A stretch of DNA of 64,000 nt from Janthinobacterium sp. 1_2014MBL_MicDiv (GCF_001865675.1 NZ_CP011319.1:6138001-6202000), one strand, 5' to 3'; positions 1-9,608 are shown, counted from the stretch's first letter. Numbers and translations: made by a program. Notes: generated by a model not told the origin, from the sequence alone.

Positions 1-324
1 ATAGCGCTCGACGATGTCGGTGGCGCGCTGGATATCGGCGTCGCTCGCTCCTTCCAGTGTCAGCACGACATGCCCGCGCCGCACGGCTTCCGCGTAGATG
101 TGGCGGTCGGCGTGGCTGCCGAACAGATCGCCGAAGAAATGCTTGATATTGTCGAGCAGGCTGTCGCTCTCGTCGCGGCGGAGGTTTTCCATAGCGGAAA
201 ATTCGTCGCTGCCCGCATCGTGCAGGCGGATGCTGGCGCCGGGCAGGCCAGCCGTGATCAGGTCGTGCCGCGCGCGTTCGGCCATGTCGCGCAGGACAAA
301 AACTGCTGCCAATGTGTGTGCCAT
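1..324 (-). CDS. General-stress-like protein, N-terminal part (partial)
   Basis: The first 108 codons are present and the 3' part lies beyond base 1. The ATG at 324 follows a GGAG-type ribosome binding site. The protein opens MAHTLAAVFVLRDMAERA and continues with an alternating hydrophobic/charged pattern (HDLITAGLPGASIRL). This resembles the YflT/general stress protein 17M-type N-domain often joined to a DUF2382/YsnF domain. No signal peptide or membrane segment is seen. The family call rests on general resemblance; a plain hypothetical cytoplasmic protein is the alternative. Confidence 0.6.
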   Translation of the reverse strand, partial: MAHTLAAVFVLRDMAERARHDLITAGLPGASIRLHDAGSDEFSAMENLRRDESDSLLDNIKHFFGDLFGSHADRHIYAEAVRRGHVVLTLEGASDADIQRATDIVERY

Positions 325-463
325 GATGGTCTCCAATCGGTGAACAACGTCCTTTCAGTGTAGGCCGTGACACACGAAATGGGCGCCCGTTTGCCCCTTG
401 GAAATCGTTATATTCAACAAGTGTTAACGACATAACATACGCGCCGTGGCGCCACGTGGAACC

Positions 464-1366
464 TCAGTCCGGCGTGCCGACGTGGGCGCGCAGGAAATCG
501 ATGAAGGCGCGCACTTTCTCGGCAATATGCTGGGTGTTCGGATACACGGCATACACGCCCTGCTGCGGGAAGACGACGTCGGGCAGCAGGCGGCGCAGGC
601 GTCCCGCGCGCACCTCCGCTTCCACCTGCCATTGCGGCAGCAGGGCCACGCCGCAGCCGCCCAGGGCAAAGCCCAGCAGGGCCGAGGCGGAGTCGGAGTG
701 GATGGCGGCGTCGTCCTGCGCGGCGAAGGCGGCCGGGCCGTCCGGCGTCTGCACGTCCCAGCGCAGCGGCGCCGCCAGGCGGCTGTGCGCCAGCCAGCGC
801 GCGCGCTGCAAGTCGTCCAGGGTGGCGATGCCCTTGCCGGGCAGGCTGGCCAGGTAGGCGGGCGACGCCACGGGCCAGATGGCGTAATGCTCGACGAGCG
901 AGGCGCGGTAGCTCGAATCGTTGAGCGAACCCATGCGGATGGCCACGTCGTAGCGTCCGGAGATCAGGTCTTCATGCGACGACGACGAGGAATGCTGGAT
1001 CTGCAGCTGCGGGTGGGCCGCGGCAAAGGCGATCAGCGCGGGAATCACCGTGCGGCTGCCGTACTCGACGGTGGTGGTCAGGCGCAAGGTGCCGCGCAAG
1101 CCCTGGTGGCCCTGGCGCGCCGTTTCGATGGCGCCCTGCGCTTCGCTGAGCACGCGCTGGCAATCCTCATAAAAGCGCCGCCCCACGTCCGTCAGGGCCA
1201 GGCTGCGCGTGCTGCGCGTGAGCAGCGACACGCCCAGCTCCGCCTCCAGCTGTTTCAGGTTGAAACTGACGACGGCCTTGCTCTGGCCCAGCACGGCGGC
1301 GGCGGCCGTCAGCGAGCCGGCGTCGACGATGGCGATGAAAATACCCAAACGGTCGAGACTGATCAT
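464..1366 (-). CDS. LysR-family transcriptional regulator
   Basis: 300 aa, the normal LysR length. Residues 1-60 form the winged HTH (LDRLGIFIAIVDAGSLTAAA, then a recognition helix around AVVSFNLKQLEAELG). The rest is a periplasmic-binding-like effector domain, with the usual RYDVAIRMG segment near residue 140. It is divergent from the MFS exporter at 1494, and a 19-bp palindrome lies between them, so control of that exporter is the natural inference. The inducer cannot be told from sequence. The subgroup resembles the CrgA/DsdC-like 'substrate binding domain of LysR' proteins common in Burkholderiales. Confidence 0.9.
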   Translation of the reverse strand: MISLDRLGIFIAIVDAGSLTAAAAVLGQSKAVVSFNLKQLEAELGVSLLTRSTRSLALTDVGRRFYEDCQRVLSEAQGAIETARQGHQGLRGTLRLTTTVEYGSRTVIPALIAFAAAHPQLQIQHSSSSSHEDLISGRYDVAIRMGSLNDSSYRASLVEHYAIWPVASPAYLASLPGKGIATLDDLQRARWLAHSRLAAPLRWDVQTPDGPAAFAAQDDAAIHSDSASALLGFALGGCGVALLPQWQVEAEVRAGRLRRLLPDVVFPQQGVYAVYPNTQHIAEKVRAFIDFLRAHVGTPD

Positions 1367-1402
1367 GATGAAGAGTAAGTAGAAATGCGGTTTTCAGGGC
1401 TT

Positions 1403-1421
1403 TGTCAAAATTTATTTGACA
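1403..1421. promoter_or_regulatory. 19-bp palindrome, probable LysR operator
   Basis: TGTCAAA and TTTGACA face each other across ATTTA in the 127-bp gap between the divergent LysR and MFS genes. The dyad contains the T-N11-A layout typical of LysR sites. It sits 37 bp from the regulator start, as expected for a site serving autorepression and activation of the divergent gene. Confidence 0.6.
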
Positions 1422-1493
1422 GTGTAATCGGGGCTGGCCCGTTACGCAAATGGCGCTGGACGCTTATGCTGGCCGTTTGCCATTCGGAGCACC

Positions 1494-2915
1494 ATGGACT
1501 ATCGCAAAAAGGTGGCGGCCATCTATCTGCTGGGGTTTTTCGTCGACCTGATCAACATGTTCATCACCAGCGTCGCCTATCCCGACATCGGCCACGCGTT
1601 TGGCGCATCGGTGGCGCAGCTGGCCTGGATCAGCACGGCCTACATCGTCGGCCTGACCATCGTCATCCCCGCCAGCGCCTGGCTGGCTGCCTATTATGGC
1701 AGCAAAACCGTGTTCATGGCATCGTTGCTAACTTTTTTATGCGCCAGCATCGGCGCCGGCCTGGCGCCATCGATCGAGGCGCTGATCGTCTGGCGCTGCG
1801 TGCAGGGCCTCGGCGGCGGCCTGCTGATCCCGCTGGGGCAAAGCATGACCTACCAGCTGTACCGCCCTGCCGAGCGCCCCGGCCTGTCCTCCGTCATCAT
1901 GCTGGTGGGTTTGCTGGCACCCGCCCTCTCCCCGGCCCTGGGCGGCGTCATCGTCGACAGCCTGTCGTGGCGCTGGATCTTTTACCTGAACGTGCCGTTT
2001 GCCGCGCTGGCGCTGCTGCTGGCCGCCTGCTGGCTGCGCCCGGACCCGCCGCGCGCGGCCGTGCCCCGTCTCGACGTGGCGGGCCTGGCGGCGGGCAGCC
2101 TGGCCATCGTGCTGCTGTTGCTGGGCCTGACCATGCTCGGCACGCCGGACGACGCGTTGGCCGGCGCCGGCGTGCTGGCGCTGGGCGTGGCGTGCGCGTG
2201 GGGCTATGTGCGCGGCGCGCTGCGCAAATCCTCGCCGCTGCTGAACCTGCGCCTGGCCGCCGAGCCGCTGCTGCGCATTTCCATGCTCATGTATCTGCTG
2301 GTGCCGGGCGTGTTCATGGGCGTGAGCCTGCTGGCCATGCTGTACCTGCAGGGCGTGCTGGGCATGACGGCGTCGACGGCGGGCGCGCTGATGCTGCCGT
2401 GGGCGCTGGCTTCGTTCGGCGCCATTTCGCTCACTGGCAAAAGCTATCGCCGCGTCGGACCGCAGCCCCTGTTTATCGCCGGCGCCCTGCTGCAGGCGGC
2501 GGGCATGCTGATGCTGCTGTGGGTGGACGCGGCGGACCAGCTGTTCTGGCTGGCCGGCGCGTATGCCGTGATGGGTTTTGGCGGCGGCTTGTGCAGCAGC
2601 ACGGCGCAAAGCACGGCGTTTTTGCACACGCCCGATGCGCAGCTGAGCCAGGCCAGCGCCGTGTGGAATATCAACCGCCAGCTGGGCTTTTGCCTGGGCG
2701 TGGCGCTGCTCAGCGTGCTGCTGAATGGCCTGCTGGCGGCGCATGGCATGGCCTCGCTGGAGGACCCCGCGCAGCACCTGCGCGCGGCGCGGATTTTTCA
2801 CTGGTGCTTTGCCCTCGCCGCCGCGTCGTGCGTGCTGCCGCTGGCGCTGTGCATGCGCCTCGATAACCGCGCCGTTCTCAATCTTTTACATCACCATGGA
2901 GCAAGCAAAAAATGA
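1494..2915 (+). CDS. MFS exporter, DHA2 (EmrB/QacA-like) family
   Basis: 473 aa of almost continuous hydrophobic segments, consistent with about 14 transmembrane helices. Family marks are the N-terminal WISTAYIVGLTIVIPASAWL helix, the RCVQGLGGGLLIPLGQS stretch that matches motif B of the family, and the WRWIFYLNVPFAAL segment typical of drug:proton antiporters. The ATG follows a GGAGCACC ribosome site. It probably exports a drug-like or toxic compound under the divergent LysR protein. The stop overlaps the start of the next gene (ATGA), so the two are co-translated. Substrate unknown. Confidence 0.9.
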   Translation: MDYRKKVAAIYLLGFFVDLINMFITSVAYPDIGHAFGASVAQLAWISTAYIVGLTIVIPASAWLAAYYGSKTVFMASLLTFLCASIGAGLAPSIEALIVWRCVQGLGGGLLIPLGQSMTYQLYRPAERPGLSSVIMLVGLLAPALSPALGGVIVDSLSWRWIFYLNVPFAALALLLAACWLRPDPPRAAVPRLDVAGLAAGSLAIVLLLLGLTMLGTPDDALAGAGVLALGVACAWGYVRGALRKSSPLLNLRLAAEPLLRISMLMYLLVPGVFMGVSLLAMLYLQGVLGMTASTAGALMLPWALASFGAISLTGKSYRRVGPQPLFIAGALLQAAGMLMLLWVDAADQLFWLAGAYAVMGFGGGLCSSTAQSTAFLHTPDAQLSQASAVWNINRQLGFCLGVALLSVLLNGLLAAHGMASLEDPAQHLRAARIFHWCFALAAASCVLPLALCMRLDNRAVLNLLHHHGASKK

Positions 2916-3322
2916 CTGCATCGACCCCCTATTTTGACGACGTCCTGTCCACGCATGTGCTGATCCGCGAGTGGCTCTCCGGCGAGGCGGCGGCAGCGGA
3001 AAACTGCACCGATTTACTCGCGCGGTTTTCCCCCGATTTCACGCTGGTGGCGCCCGGCGGCAAGCAGCTCGATTTTGCCGGATTGACGGCATTTTTCCGC
3101 GCCGCCGGCGGCAGCCGTCCGGGCCTTTCCATGCGCATCACGGACTTGCAGCTGATCCAGGAAAGCGCCGCCGGCGCCAGCGTGACTTACCGCGAGTGGC
3201 AGTCGCTGCCCGGCGGTGACAACACGCAGCGCCTGTCGACCGTCGTGTATGAGAAGACAGCGGCTGGAACGCTGCTGTGGCGCCATTTGCACGAAACATG
3301 GGCAGCGCAAGCGGACACCTGA
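2912..3322 (+). CDS. NTF2-like (SnoaL/DUF4440-type) small protein
   Basis: 136 aa with the alpha+beta cone pattern of the NTF2-like superfamily: an N-terminal helix with LIREWLSG, a middle FSPDFTLVAPGGKQLDFAGLTAFFRAAGG segment, then strands ending in WRHLHETW. It is translationally coupled to the MFS gene by a 4-base overlap, which suggests a role in handling the exported compound. No catalytic residues can be assigned. It ends one base before the end of the convergent DUF1349 gene. Confidence 0.75.
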   Translation: MTASTPYFDDVLSTHVLIREWLSGEAAAAENCTDLLARFSPDFTLVAPGGKQLDFAGLTAFFRAAGGSRPGLSMRITDLQLIQESAAGASVTYREWQSLPGGDNTQRLSTVVYEKTAAGTLLWRHLHETWAAQADT

Positions 3323-3323
3323 T

Positions 3324-3899
3324 CTAGCTCAGATCGTGCAAGTCCTTTTGCTGCGCCGGAGCGATGGAAAACCGGGAAAAAACCACTTCCAGGCCGCCGC
3401 GCTCCGGCGTGCAGCACATGGGGCCGACGAGGTAGTTGCGGGCCTCGGGAAACGGCGCCAGGCGCAGCAGCGGCCAGCGCTGGCCATCGGTCGAATACTG
3501 CACGCGGATCACGCCTTGCGCCACCGTCACGCGCAGCCAGAAACCGTCGGGCATGGCGGGCGCCACACTGACGGCCCAGTCGGATTTTTCCAGCGTCAGC
3601 ACGCTGCTCAGCAGCAGCTGGCCATCGGAAAATTCGACGCCGCATTTGATCCAGTTTTCCGCATCGATGCGCACCATCAAGCCGGCCTGGTCGTACAGCG
3701 ACGCATACTGCGCCGCCACGTGCAGCTGCGCCGTAAAATCGCCGTCGGTTTCGGTGCCGAAAAAGTGGCCGCTGTCGCGGATAAAGCCATACGAGGTCCT
3801 GCGCCAGAAATCCGTGTTGGCATCCGTCGTCACGCGCAATTGCGCCGCGTCGGCGGACCATGTTTCCGGTGGATTCAACCAGCTGCCTTGCGTGAACAT
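3324..3899 (-). CDS. DUF1349 family protein (concanavalin A-like fold)
   Basis: 191 aa beginning MFTQGSWLNPPETW. The pattern fits DUF1349: TDFWRRTSYGFIRDSGHF near the N-terminus, a YASLYDQAGLMVRIDAENWIK core, and a FWLRVTVAQGVIRVQYSTDG segment. Bacterial members are of unknown biochemical role, with a predicted sugar- or ligand-binding jelly roll. The reading frame stays open upstream, but the MFTQG start is the first that clears the outer-membrane factor gene, which ends 25 bp upstream. It may be the last gene of the efflux operon. No signal peptide, so probably cytoplasmic. Confidence 0.8.
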   Translation of the reverse strand: MFTQGSWLNPPETWSADAAQLRVTTDANTDFWRRTSYGFIRDSGHFFGTETDGDFTAQLHVAAQYASLYDQAGLMVRIDAENWIKCGVEFSDGQLLLSSVLTLEKSDWAVSVAPAMPDGFWLRVTVAQGVIRVQYSTDGQRWPLLRLAPFPEARNYLVGPMCCTPERGGLEVVFSRFSIAPAQQKDLHDLS

Positions 3900-3924
3900 C
3901 GCGCCCCTTTCCGAGCAAATAGAA

Positions 3925-5310
3925 TCACATAGTGTGCCCCCATCCCAGCGCCTTGTACAGGGCGATCGCATCGATGTAGGACGCCGTTTCCGCCAGCAGC
4001 GCTTCGCGGCGGATATCGAACAAGGCGCGCTGGTTTTCCAGCACCGCCTGGTAGCTGCCGGCGCCGCCCGCGTAGCGCGTGCTGGCGATGCCGAGGGCCG
4101 CGTTGCCGTGGCGCGCCGACTGCAGCAACGAGGCCAGGCGCGCCTGGTTTTCCGCCAGTTGCGTGACGGCGTTTTCCACCTCCTCCTGCGCCAGCAACAT
4201 CGTCTGTTCATAGCGCGCCAGGGCGCCCTGCGCCTCGGCTTGCGTACCGCGCAGGCGCGCCTTGACGCTGCCCAGGCGGAAGGCCGGATAGCTGACGATG
4301 GGGGCCACCTCGACCGCGCGCGCGCCGCCGTCGAAGACGCCGCTGCCGCGCAGCGCGAAGAAGCCCAGGAAACCGCCCAGGCTCAGGCGCGGATACAGCT
4401 CGGCCGTGGCGGCCCCCACGTCTTCGCTGGAGGCGGCCAGCAGGCGCTCGGCGCGCACCACGTCGGGGCGCCGCTTGATCAGCTGGTTGACGTCGCCCAG
4501 CGGCAGCTGGCCCGCCAGCGGCGCTTCCTGCCGTGGCGCGGTGGCCAGGGCGATGGCGCCCGGCGCCTGGCCGCTCAGCACATCGAGCCGGTACTGCGCC
4601 TGGCGCAAGCCCGCCTGCAGGGGGGGAATGGCCGCCTCGCTGCGGGCCAGGTTGGCCAGCGCATTGTGGCGTTCTTCCGGCAAGCCGCTGCCGGCGCGGA
4701 TGCGCGCGTCGATCAGGGCCACCGTGTCCTGCCAGCTGCGCACCTGCGCCTGCGTCAGCGCCAGGTTTTGCTGGTAGCCCAGCGCCTCGTAGTAATTGCG
4801 CGCCACCTCGGCGGCAATCGTCAGCTGCGCCTGGCGCAAATCGGCCTGCGCCGCATCGGCGCGCGCCTGTGCCGAGCGGCTGATGTGCGCCAGGCGGCCG
4901 AACAGGTCGATCTCCCATTGCGCGTCGAAACCCACGCGCGTATTCGCAGTGGCGGCGCGGCTATCGGGGGCGTCCTGCTGCACGCTGCGCCGCCATCCCG
5001 CCTGGCCCGTCACGGCGGGCAGTTCATCGAGGCGGCGCTCGTCGAAGACGGCGCGCGCGGCCAGCAGATTCGCCTGCGCCTGCGCGATATCGAGGTTGTG
5101 CTTCAGGGCGCTGGCGATCAGCCGCGACAGGCGCGCATCGTCAAAGAAGGTCCACCAGGCGGCGCTGGCTGCCGTTTGACCGGGCGCGAATTGCGTTTGC
5201 TGCGGGCTGGCCAGAGTGATGTCGGGCGTGCCCGGCGTGACGTAGGCGGGGCTGACGGCGCAGCCGGCCAGCACAGACATGATAGAGAGGGGGAAGAGCA
5301 GTTTTTTCAT
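3925..5310 (-). CDS. RND efflux outer-membrane factor (NodT/OprM family lipoprotein)
   Basis: 461 aa. A lipoprotein signal ends in LAGC near residue 16, giving a lipid anchor. Two outer-membrane-efflux repeats follow, each with a long alpha-helical hairpin (IASALKHNLDIAQAQANLLAAR and the later LAENQARLASLLQSARHG copy). Three such subunits normally form the TolC-like exit duct. It is the third gene of the efflux operon, nine bases after the pump gene. The C-terminus (IALYKALGWG) is typical and complete. Confidence 0.93.
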   Translation of the reverse strand: MKKLLFPLSIMSVLAGCAVSPAYVTPGTPDITLASPQQTQFAPGQTAASAAWWTFFDDARLSRLIASALKHNLDIAQAQANLLAARAVFDERRLDELPAVTGQAGWRRSVQQDAPDSRAATANTRVGFDAQWEIDLFGRLAHISRSAQARADAAQADLRQAQLTIAAEVARNYYEALGYQQNLALTQAQVRSWQDTVALIDARIRAGSGLPEERHNALANLARSEAAIPPLQAGLRQAQYRLDVLSGQAPGAIALATAPRQEAPLAGQLPLGDVNQLIKRRPDVVRAERLLAASSEDVGAATAELYPRLSLGGFLGFFALRGSGVFDGGARAVEVAPIVSYPAFRLGSVKARLRGTQAEAQGALARYEQTMLLAQEEVENAVTQLAENQARLASLLQSARHGNAALGIASTRYAGGAGSYQAVLENQRALFDIRREALLAETASYIDAIALYKALGWGHTM

Positions 5311-5319
5311 GTGGATTCC

Positions 5320-8300
5320 TTAGTGCGGCGCAGCGTCTTGCGCCAGCGCCTGCGACAGGTCGCGGGCGCGCGGCGTGGCATCGTCGGCCGTATGGCGGCG
5401 GGCGAGGAAGGTGTACACGGTAGGCAGCACGAACAGGGTGAAGAAAGTGCCGATCAACATGCCCGAAACGATCACCACGCCCAGGCCGAAGCGGCTGTTG
5501 GCGCCGGCGCCGGAGGCGAACAGCAGCGGCACCAGGCCCACCACCATGGCGGCCGTCGTCATCAAAATGGGACGCAAACGGATCTGCGCCGCCTTGCGGA
5601 TGGCGCTGAGGCGGTCCAGCCCTTCATGCACCTGCAATTCGTTGGCAAACTCCACCATCAAAATGCCGTGCTTGCTGATCAGGCCGATCAGGGTCACGAG
5701 GCCGATCTGCGTGTAGATATTGACGGTGGCGTAGCCGAGCGCCAGCGGAATCAGCGCGCCGCAGATCGACAGCGGCACCGTGATCAGGATGATCAGCGGG
5801 TCCGTCAGGCTTTCATACTGGGCCGCCAGCACCAGGTAAATGACCACCACGGCGGCCAGGAAGGCCATCAGCAGCGCATTGCCTTCCGTGGCGAACTGGC
5901 GCGCATCGGATTGCCAGTCGTAGCTGAAGCCCGGCGGCAGGGTTTGCGCCACGCCGTCGAGGAAGGCGACGGCGTCGCCCAGGGTCACGCCCGGCGCCGG
6001 CACGCCCTGGAAGGTGGCCGCATTTTGCTGGTTGAACTGCGTCAGCATGTTCGGCTCGATCTGCTCGCTCACCGAGACGACGGCGGACAGGGGCAGCAGG
6101 CTGCCGTCGTCGGCGCGCACGTACTGCTGCGTCAGGGCTTGCGCCGTCAATCTCTGCTCGCGCGGGCTTTGCGCGATGACGTCATATGCGCGGCCATCCA
6201 TGCCGAAGCGGTTCAGGTAATTCTCGCCCACCAGCACGGCCAGCGATTCGCCGATGTCCTGCATGCGGATGCCCAGGCTGTTCGCCTTGGAGCGGTCGAC
6301 GCGCACCTTGACTACCGGGTTGTTGTAATCGAGGTCGCTGTCGACGACGGCAAACAGGCCGCTATCGCGCGCGCGCTGCTTGACGTCTTCCATGGTGCGG
6401 AACAGGGTGGCGTAGTCCTGCGCGCTGCGCAAGACCATCTGCACGGGCAAGCCGCCGCTCGATCCCGGCAGGGGCGCCAGCTGGAAGGCGAAGATGCTGG
6501 TGCCTTCCACGTCGCCCACGGCGTGCTGCAGTTCGGCCTGGATGACGGCCGCGTTGCGCGAGCGCTCGGCCCACGGCGTCAGGTTGATGCCGCCGATGCT
6601 CGATGCCGGCCCTTCGCCGCCGTTGATGATCCAGCGCGAGTGCGTTTCGGGGATATTCTTGTAGATGTCATCGAGCTTGTACGAGAAGCGTTCCACGTAA
6701 TCGAGATTGGCGTGCTGCGGCGCCTTGATCGCCGTCAAGACGCTGGCCTGGTCTTCCGCCGGCGCCAGTTCGCGCTGCGGCAGCAGGTACAGGAAGGGCA
6801 AGCTGACCATCACCAGCGCGGCGAAACCGGCGCTCAGCCAGCGGTGGTGCAGCGAGCGGTCCAGCAGCCGTGCATAGCGGCTGGTCAGGCCCGCGAAGAA
6901 ATGCTCGGCGGCGCGCGCCATGCGCCCTTCCGCCTGTTTCGGCTGCAGCAGCAAGGAGCTCATCACGGGAGATAACGTCAGCGCCACCACGCCCGACACC
7001 ACCACGGCGCCGGCCAGGGTCAGCGCGAATTCCTTGAACAGCGCGCCGGTGAGGCCCCCCATCATGCCGATCGGCGCATACACGGCCGCCAGCGTGATGG
7101 TCATGGCGATGACGGGGCCGGCCACTTCGCGCGCGCCCACCAGGGCGGCCGCCACGGGCGTCTTGCCTTCCTCGATATGCCGGTGCACGTTTTCCACCAC
7201 CACGATGGCGTCGTCGACCACCAGGCCCACGGCCAGCACCATCGCCAGCAGGGTGAGCAGATTGATGCTGAAGCCGAAGGCCAGCATCAGCGCCGCCGCG
7301 CCCAGCATCGACAGCGGGATCGTCACGACGGGAATCAGCACCGAGCGCAGGGAACCCATGCACAAATAAATGACGATGACGACGATGAGCAGCGCTTCGA
7401 GCAGCGTGTGCGCCACCTCGTCGATCGACGACTGGATGAAGCGCGCCGTCTCGAACGCCAGTTCGACCTTCACGCCGGGCGGCAGGGTTTTCTGGATCTC
7501 GGGCAGCAGCTTCCTGATGCCGTCGACGATCACCAGCGGATTGCCGCCGGGCGTGGGCGACAGGCCCAGGTACACGGCCGGCACGCCGTCCATGATGCCG
7601 CTCGTTTCCGTGGCGGCCGCGCCCAGTTCCACCGTGCCCACGTCCTTCAGCCGCACGAGGGCGGCGCTGTCATCGCCGCCCTTCTTGACGACCATGTCGC
7701 GGAACTCCGCCACGCTGGTGAGATCCGTGTTGACGCTGATGTTCGAGACGACGAACTGTCCCTTCACCTTGCCGGGTGCCGCCTGGTAGTTATTGCGCCG
7801 CACGGCGTCGGCCACGTCGGCCGCCGTCAAGCCGCGCGCTGCCAGTTTTGCCGGGTCGATCCACAAACGCATGGCCAGCTGCTGGCCGCCATACACGTCG
7901 ACCTTGGCCACGCCGTCGATGGTGGCGAACATGGGCTGCACCACGCGCGCCAGGTAGTCCGTCAGCGCGGGCGCGGACACGCTCTCGCTGGCAAAGCCGA
8001 CATAGGCGACGGCCGAGGAATCGCCGGCCGCGCGCTCGATGACGGGGTCAAAGGCGCCTTCCGGCAATTTATAGCGCACCTGGTTGACCTTGGCCATGAC
8101 TTCCGTCAACGCCTGCGTGGAATCGCGGTTCAATTCCATGCGCACGGTGACGGTGCTGCTGCCCTGTACCGAGGACGACGTCAGGTAGTCGATGCCTTCC
8201 ACCGACGACACGGCTTGCGCAATGGGCTGCGTGACGAAGCCCTGCATCAGTTCCGCCGAGGCGCCCGGATACGTGGTCTTTACCGTGATGGTGGACGATT

Positions 8301-8421
8301 CGAGCATCGGATACTGGCGGATCGGCAGCTGCTTGATGGCGATCACGCCCAGCATCAGGATCAGGGTGCTGATCACCAGCGCCAGCACGGGGCGGCGCAC
8401 GAATAAATCGGTAAATTTCAT
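5320..8421 (-). CDS. RND multidrug efflux permease (HAE1 family, AcrB/MexW-like)
   Basis: 1033 aa, the usual size. It starts MKFTDLFVRRPVLALVISTLI, the classic first transmembrane helix. The proton-relay helix contains GLVVDDAIVVVENVHRHIEEG with the paired aspartates, and both large periplasmic loops are intact. The second half repeats the fold (ILMVEFANELQVHEGL). It exchanges protons for amphipathic drugs in the inner membrane as a trimer, and works with the adaptor (upstream) and the outer-membrane factor (downstream). The sequence is closest in style to single-pump-gene systems such as VmeB/MexW, but substrate range cannot be read from it. Confidence 0.95.
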   Translation of the reverse strand: MKFTDLFVRRPVLALVISTLILMLGVIAIKQLPIRQYPMLESSTITVKTTYPGASAELMQGFVTQPIAQAVSSVEGIDYLTSSSVQGSSTVTVRMELNRDSTQALTEVMAKVNQVRYKLPEGAFDPVIERAAGDSSAVAYVGFASESVSAPALTDYLARVVQPMFATIDGVAKVDVYGGQQLAMRLWIDPAKLAARGLTAADVADAVRRNNYQAAPGKVKGQFVVSNISVNTDLTSVAEFRDMVVKKGGDDSAALVRLKDVGTVELGAAATETSGIMDGVPAVYLGLSPTPGGNPLVIVDGIRKLLPEIQKTLPPGVKVELAFETARFIQSSIDEVAHTLLEALLIVVIVIYLCMGSLRSVLIPVVTIPLSMLGAAALMLAFGFSINLLTLLAMVLAVGLVVDDAIVVVENVHRHIEEGKTPVAAALVGAREVAGPVIAMTITLAAVYAPIGMMGGLTGALFKEFALTLAGAVVVSGVVALTLSPVMSSLLLQPKQAEGRMARAAEHFFAGLTSRYARLLDRSLHHRWLSAGFAALVMVSLPFLYLLPQRELAPAEDQASVLTAIKAPQHANLDYVERFSYKLDDIYKNIPETHSRWIINGGEGPASSIGGINLTPWAERSRNAAVIQAELQHAVGDVEGTSIFAFQLAPLPGSSGGLPVQMVLRSAQDYATLFRTMEDVKQRARDSGLFAVVDSDLDYNNPVVKVRVDRSKANSLGIRMQDIGESLAVLVGENYLNRFGMDGRAYDVIAQSPREQRLTAQALTQQYVRADDGSLLPLSAVVSVSEQIEPNMLTQFNQQNAATFQGVPAPGVTLGDAVAFLDGVAQTLPPGFSYDWQSDARQFATEGNALLMAFLAAVVVIYLVLAAQYESLTDPLIILITVPLSICGALIPLALGYATVNIYTQIGLVTLIGLISKHGILMVEFANELQVHEGLDRLSAIRKAAQIRLRPILMTTAAMVVGLVPLLFASGAGANSRFGLGVVIVSGMLIGTFFTLFVLPTVYTFLARRHTADDATPRARDLSQALAQDAAPH

Positions 8422-8436
8422 GGTGGCGGCCTTCCC

Positions 8437-9546
8437 TTACGAACCGGATTTGGGCGCGGCGCGTTTCGCCTCGTCCAGGGTATTGGCCACGGCTTGCACG
8501 GCCATGCCGTCGGCCAGTTTCAGCTGGCCCGAGGCGACCACGCGCTGACCTTCGCGCAAGCCGTCCAGGATGGCCACGCGGCCCCCGGCCCGCTCGCCCA
8601 GCTTGACGCCCACGCGCTTGACGGTGAGCGGCTGCCTGCCCTCCTGCTGCGCGACGAAAACCGTGTCGCCATACGCGCTGTAGGTCACCGCCGTTTCCGG
8701 CACCGTCAGCTGCTGGCCAGCTTCGCGCGCCACGCGCACATTCGCGTACATGCCGGCCTTCAAGGCGCCGCGCGGATTGCCCAGCGCCGCCTGCACCTGC
8801 ACCATGCGCGAGCGGACGATCAGCGGGTCGATGGCGTTGATCTTCGCCGTGAAGACGTCGGCGGGGTACGCGTCCACCAGCACTTGCACGGCCTGCCCCG
8901 GCGCCAGTTTCGCGCTGCTCTGTTCATCGAGGGCGAAGTTCACCAGCAGCGACTTCGTGTCGATCAGGCTGGCCACCGTGTCGGCCGCGTTCAGGTACTG
9001 GCCCACATGCACCTTGCGGATGCCCAGCTGGCCCGCGAACGGCGCGCGGATGGTCTTTTGCGCGATCAGCGCCTCTGTCTGGCGCACGTCGCCCAGGGCG
9101 GCGTCGCGCGCGGCCACGGCGGCGTCGAGCTGCTCCTGCGTGGCAGCCTTTTCCCTGACCATCTGCACGGTGCGGGCATGGCTGCTTTCCGCGTTTTTCA
9201 GCTGTGCGCGCTGGCGCAGCAGGACCGCCTGTTCCTGGGCGTCATTGAGCTGCACGAGGATGGCGCCGGCGGCCACGTGCTGGCCCGACTCGAAGCGGAT
9301 TTGCGTGACGCGCCCGCCCGTCTCGGCGGCCACCTGCACCTGGCGCGCCGCTTCGAGCTCGCCCACGCCCGTGAAGTAACGTTCCTGCGTGCCCAGCACG
9401 ACGGGCACCAGCGCCACCTTGGTGGCGGACGTGGCGGCATCGGCCGCATGCGCCGCGGCGTGTGACGCGGCGCGGGGGTAGAGCGCGGCGCCGGCGACGG
9501 CCAGCGCGACGGCCAGCGCGGAAGCGCCGACGATTTTCGTATTCAT
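8437..9546 (-). CDS. RND efflux periplasmic adaptor (membrane fusion protein)
   Basis: 369 aa. An N-terminal membrane anchor/signal segment (about residues 5-25, no lipobox cysteine) is followed by a barrel-sandwich half (QVQVAAETGGRVTQIRFESGQHVAAG), an alpha hairpin (about 95-155), the second lipoyl half (TIRAPFAGQLGIRKVHVGQYL) and a beta-barrel/membrane-proximal domain. It links the inner-membrane pump to the outer-membrane duct. First of the three core efflux genes, 15 bp before the pump gene and 62 bp after the DUF2165 gene. Confidence 0.94.
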   Translation of the reverse strand: MNTKIVGASALAVALAVAGAALYPRAASHAAAHAADAATSATKVALVPVVLGTQERYFTGVGELEAARQVQVAAETGGRVTQIRFESGQHVAAGAILVQLNDAQEQAVLLRQRAQLKNAESSHARTVQMVREKAATQEQLDAAVAARDAALGDVRQTEALIAQKTIRAPFAGQLGIRKVHVGQYLNAADTVASLIDTKSLLVNFALDEQSSAKLAPGQAVQVLVDAYPADVFTAKINAIDPLIVRSRMVQVQAALGNPRGALKAGMYANVRVAREAGQQLTVPETAVTYSAYGDTVFVAQQEGRQPLTVKRVGVKLGERAGGRVAILDGLREGQRVVASGQLKLADGMAVQAVANTLDEAKRAAPKSGS

Positions 9547-9608
9547 GATGAAGTCCTTTACGGCGGGGAAAAAGAGGCGCAGCGGAGGCTGGTCAGGTCC
9601 GCTGCGCG

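Noticed and set aside
1403..1421. A third GlrR-like site (TGTC...GACA) upstream of the first MFS gene
   Set aside because: The spacer is 11, not 10, no sigma-54 promoter is near, and a LysR operator explains the dyad better.
3436..6975. A 1179-codon open frame on the plus strand opposite the efflux genes
   Set aside because: It runs antisense to two clear RND genes, is rich in Arg/Gln/His/Ala as GC-rich shadow frames are, and has no recognisable domain or ribosome site.
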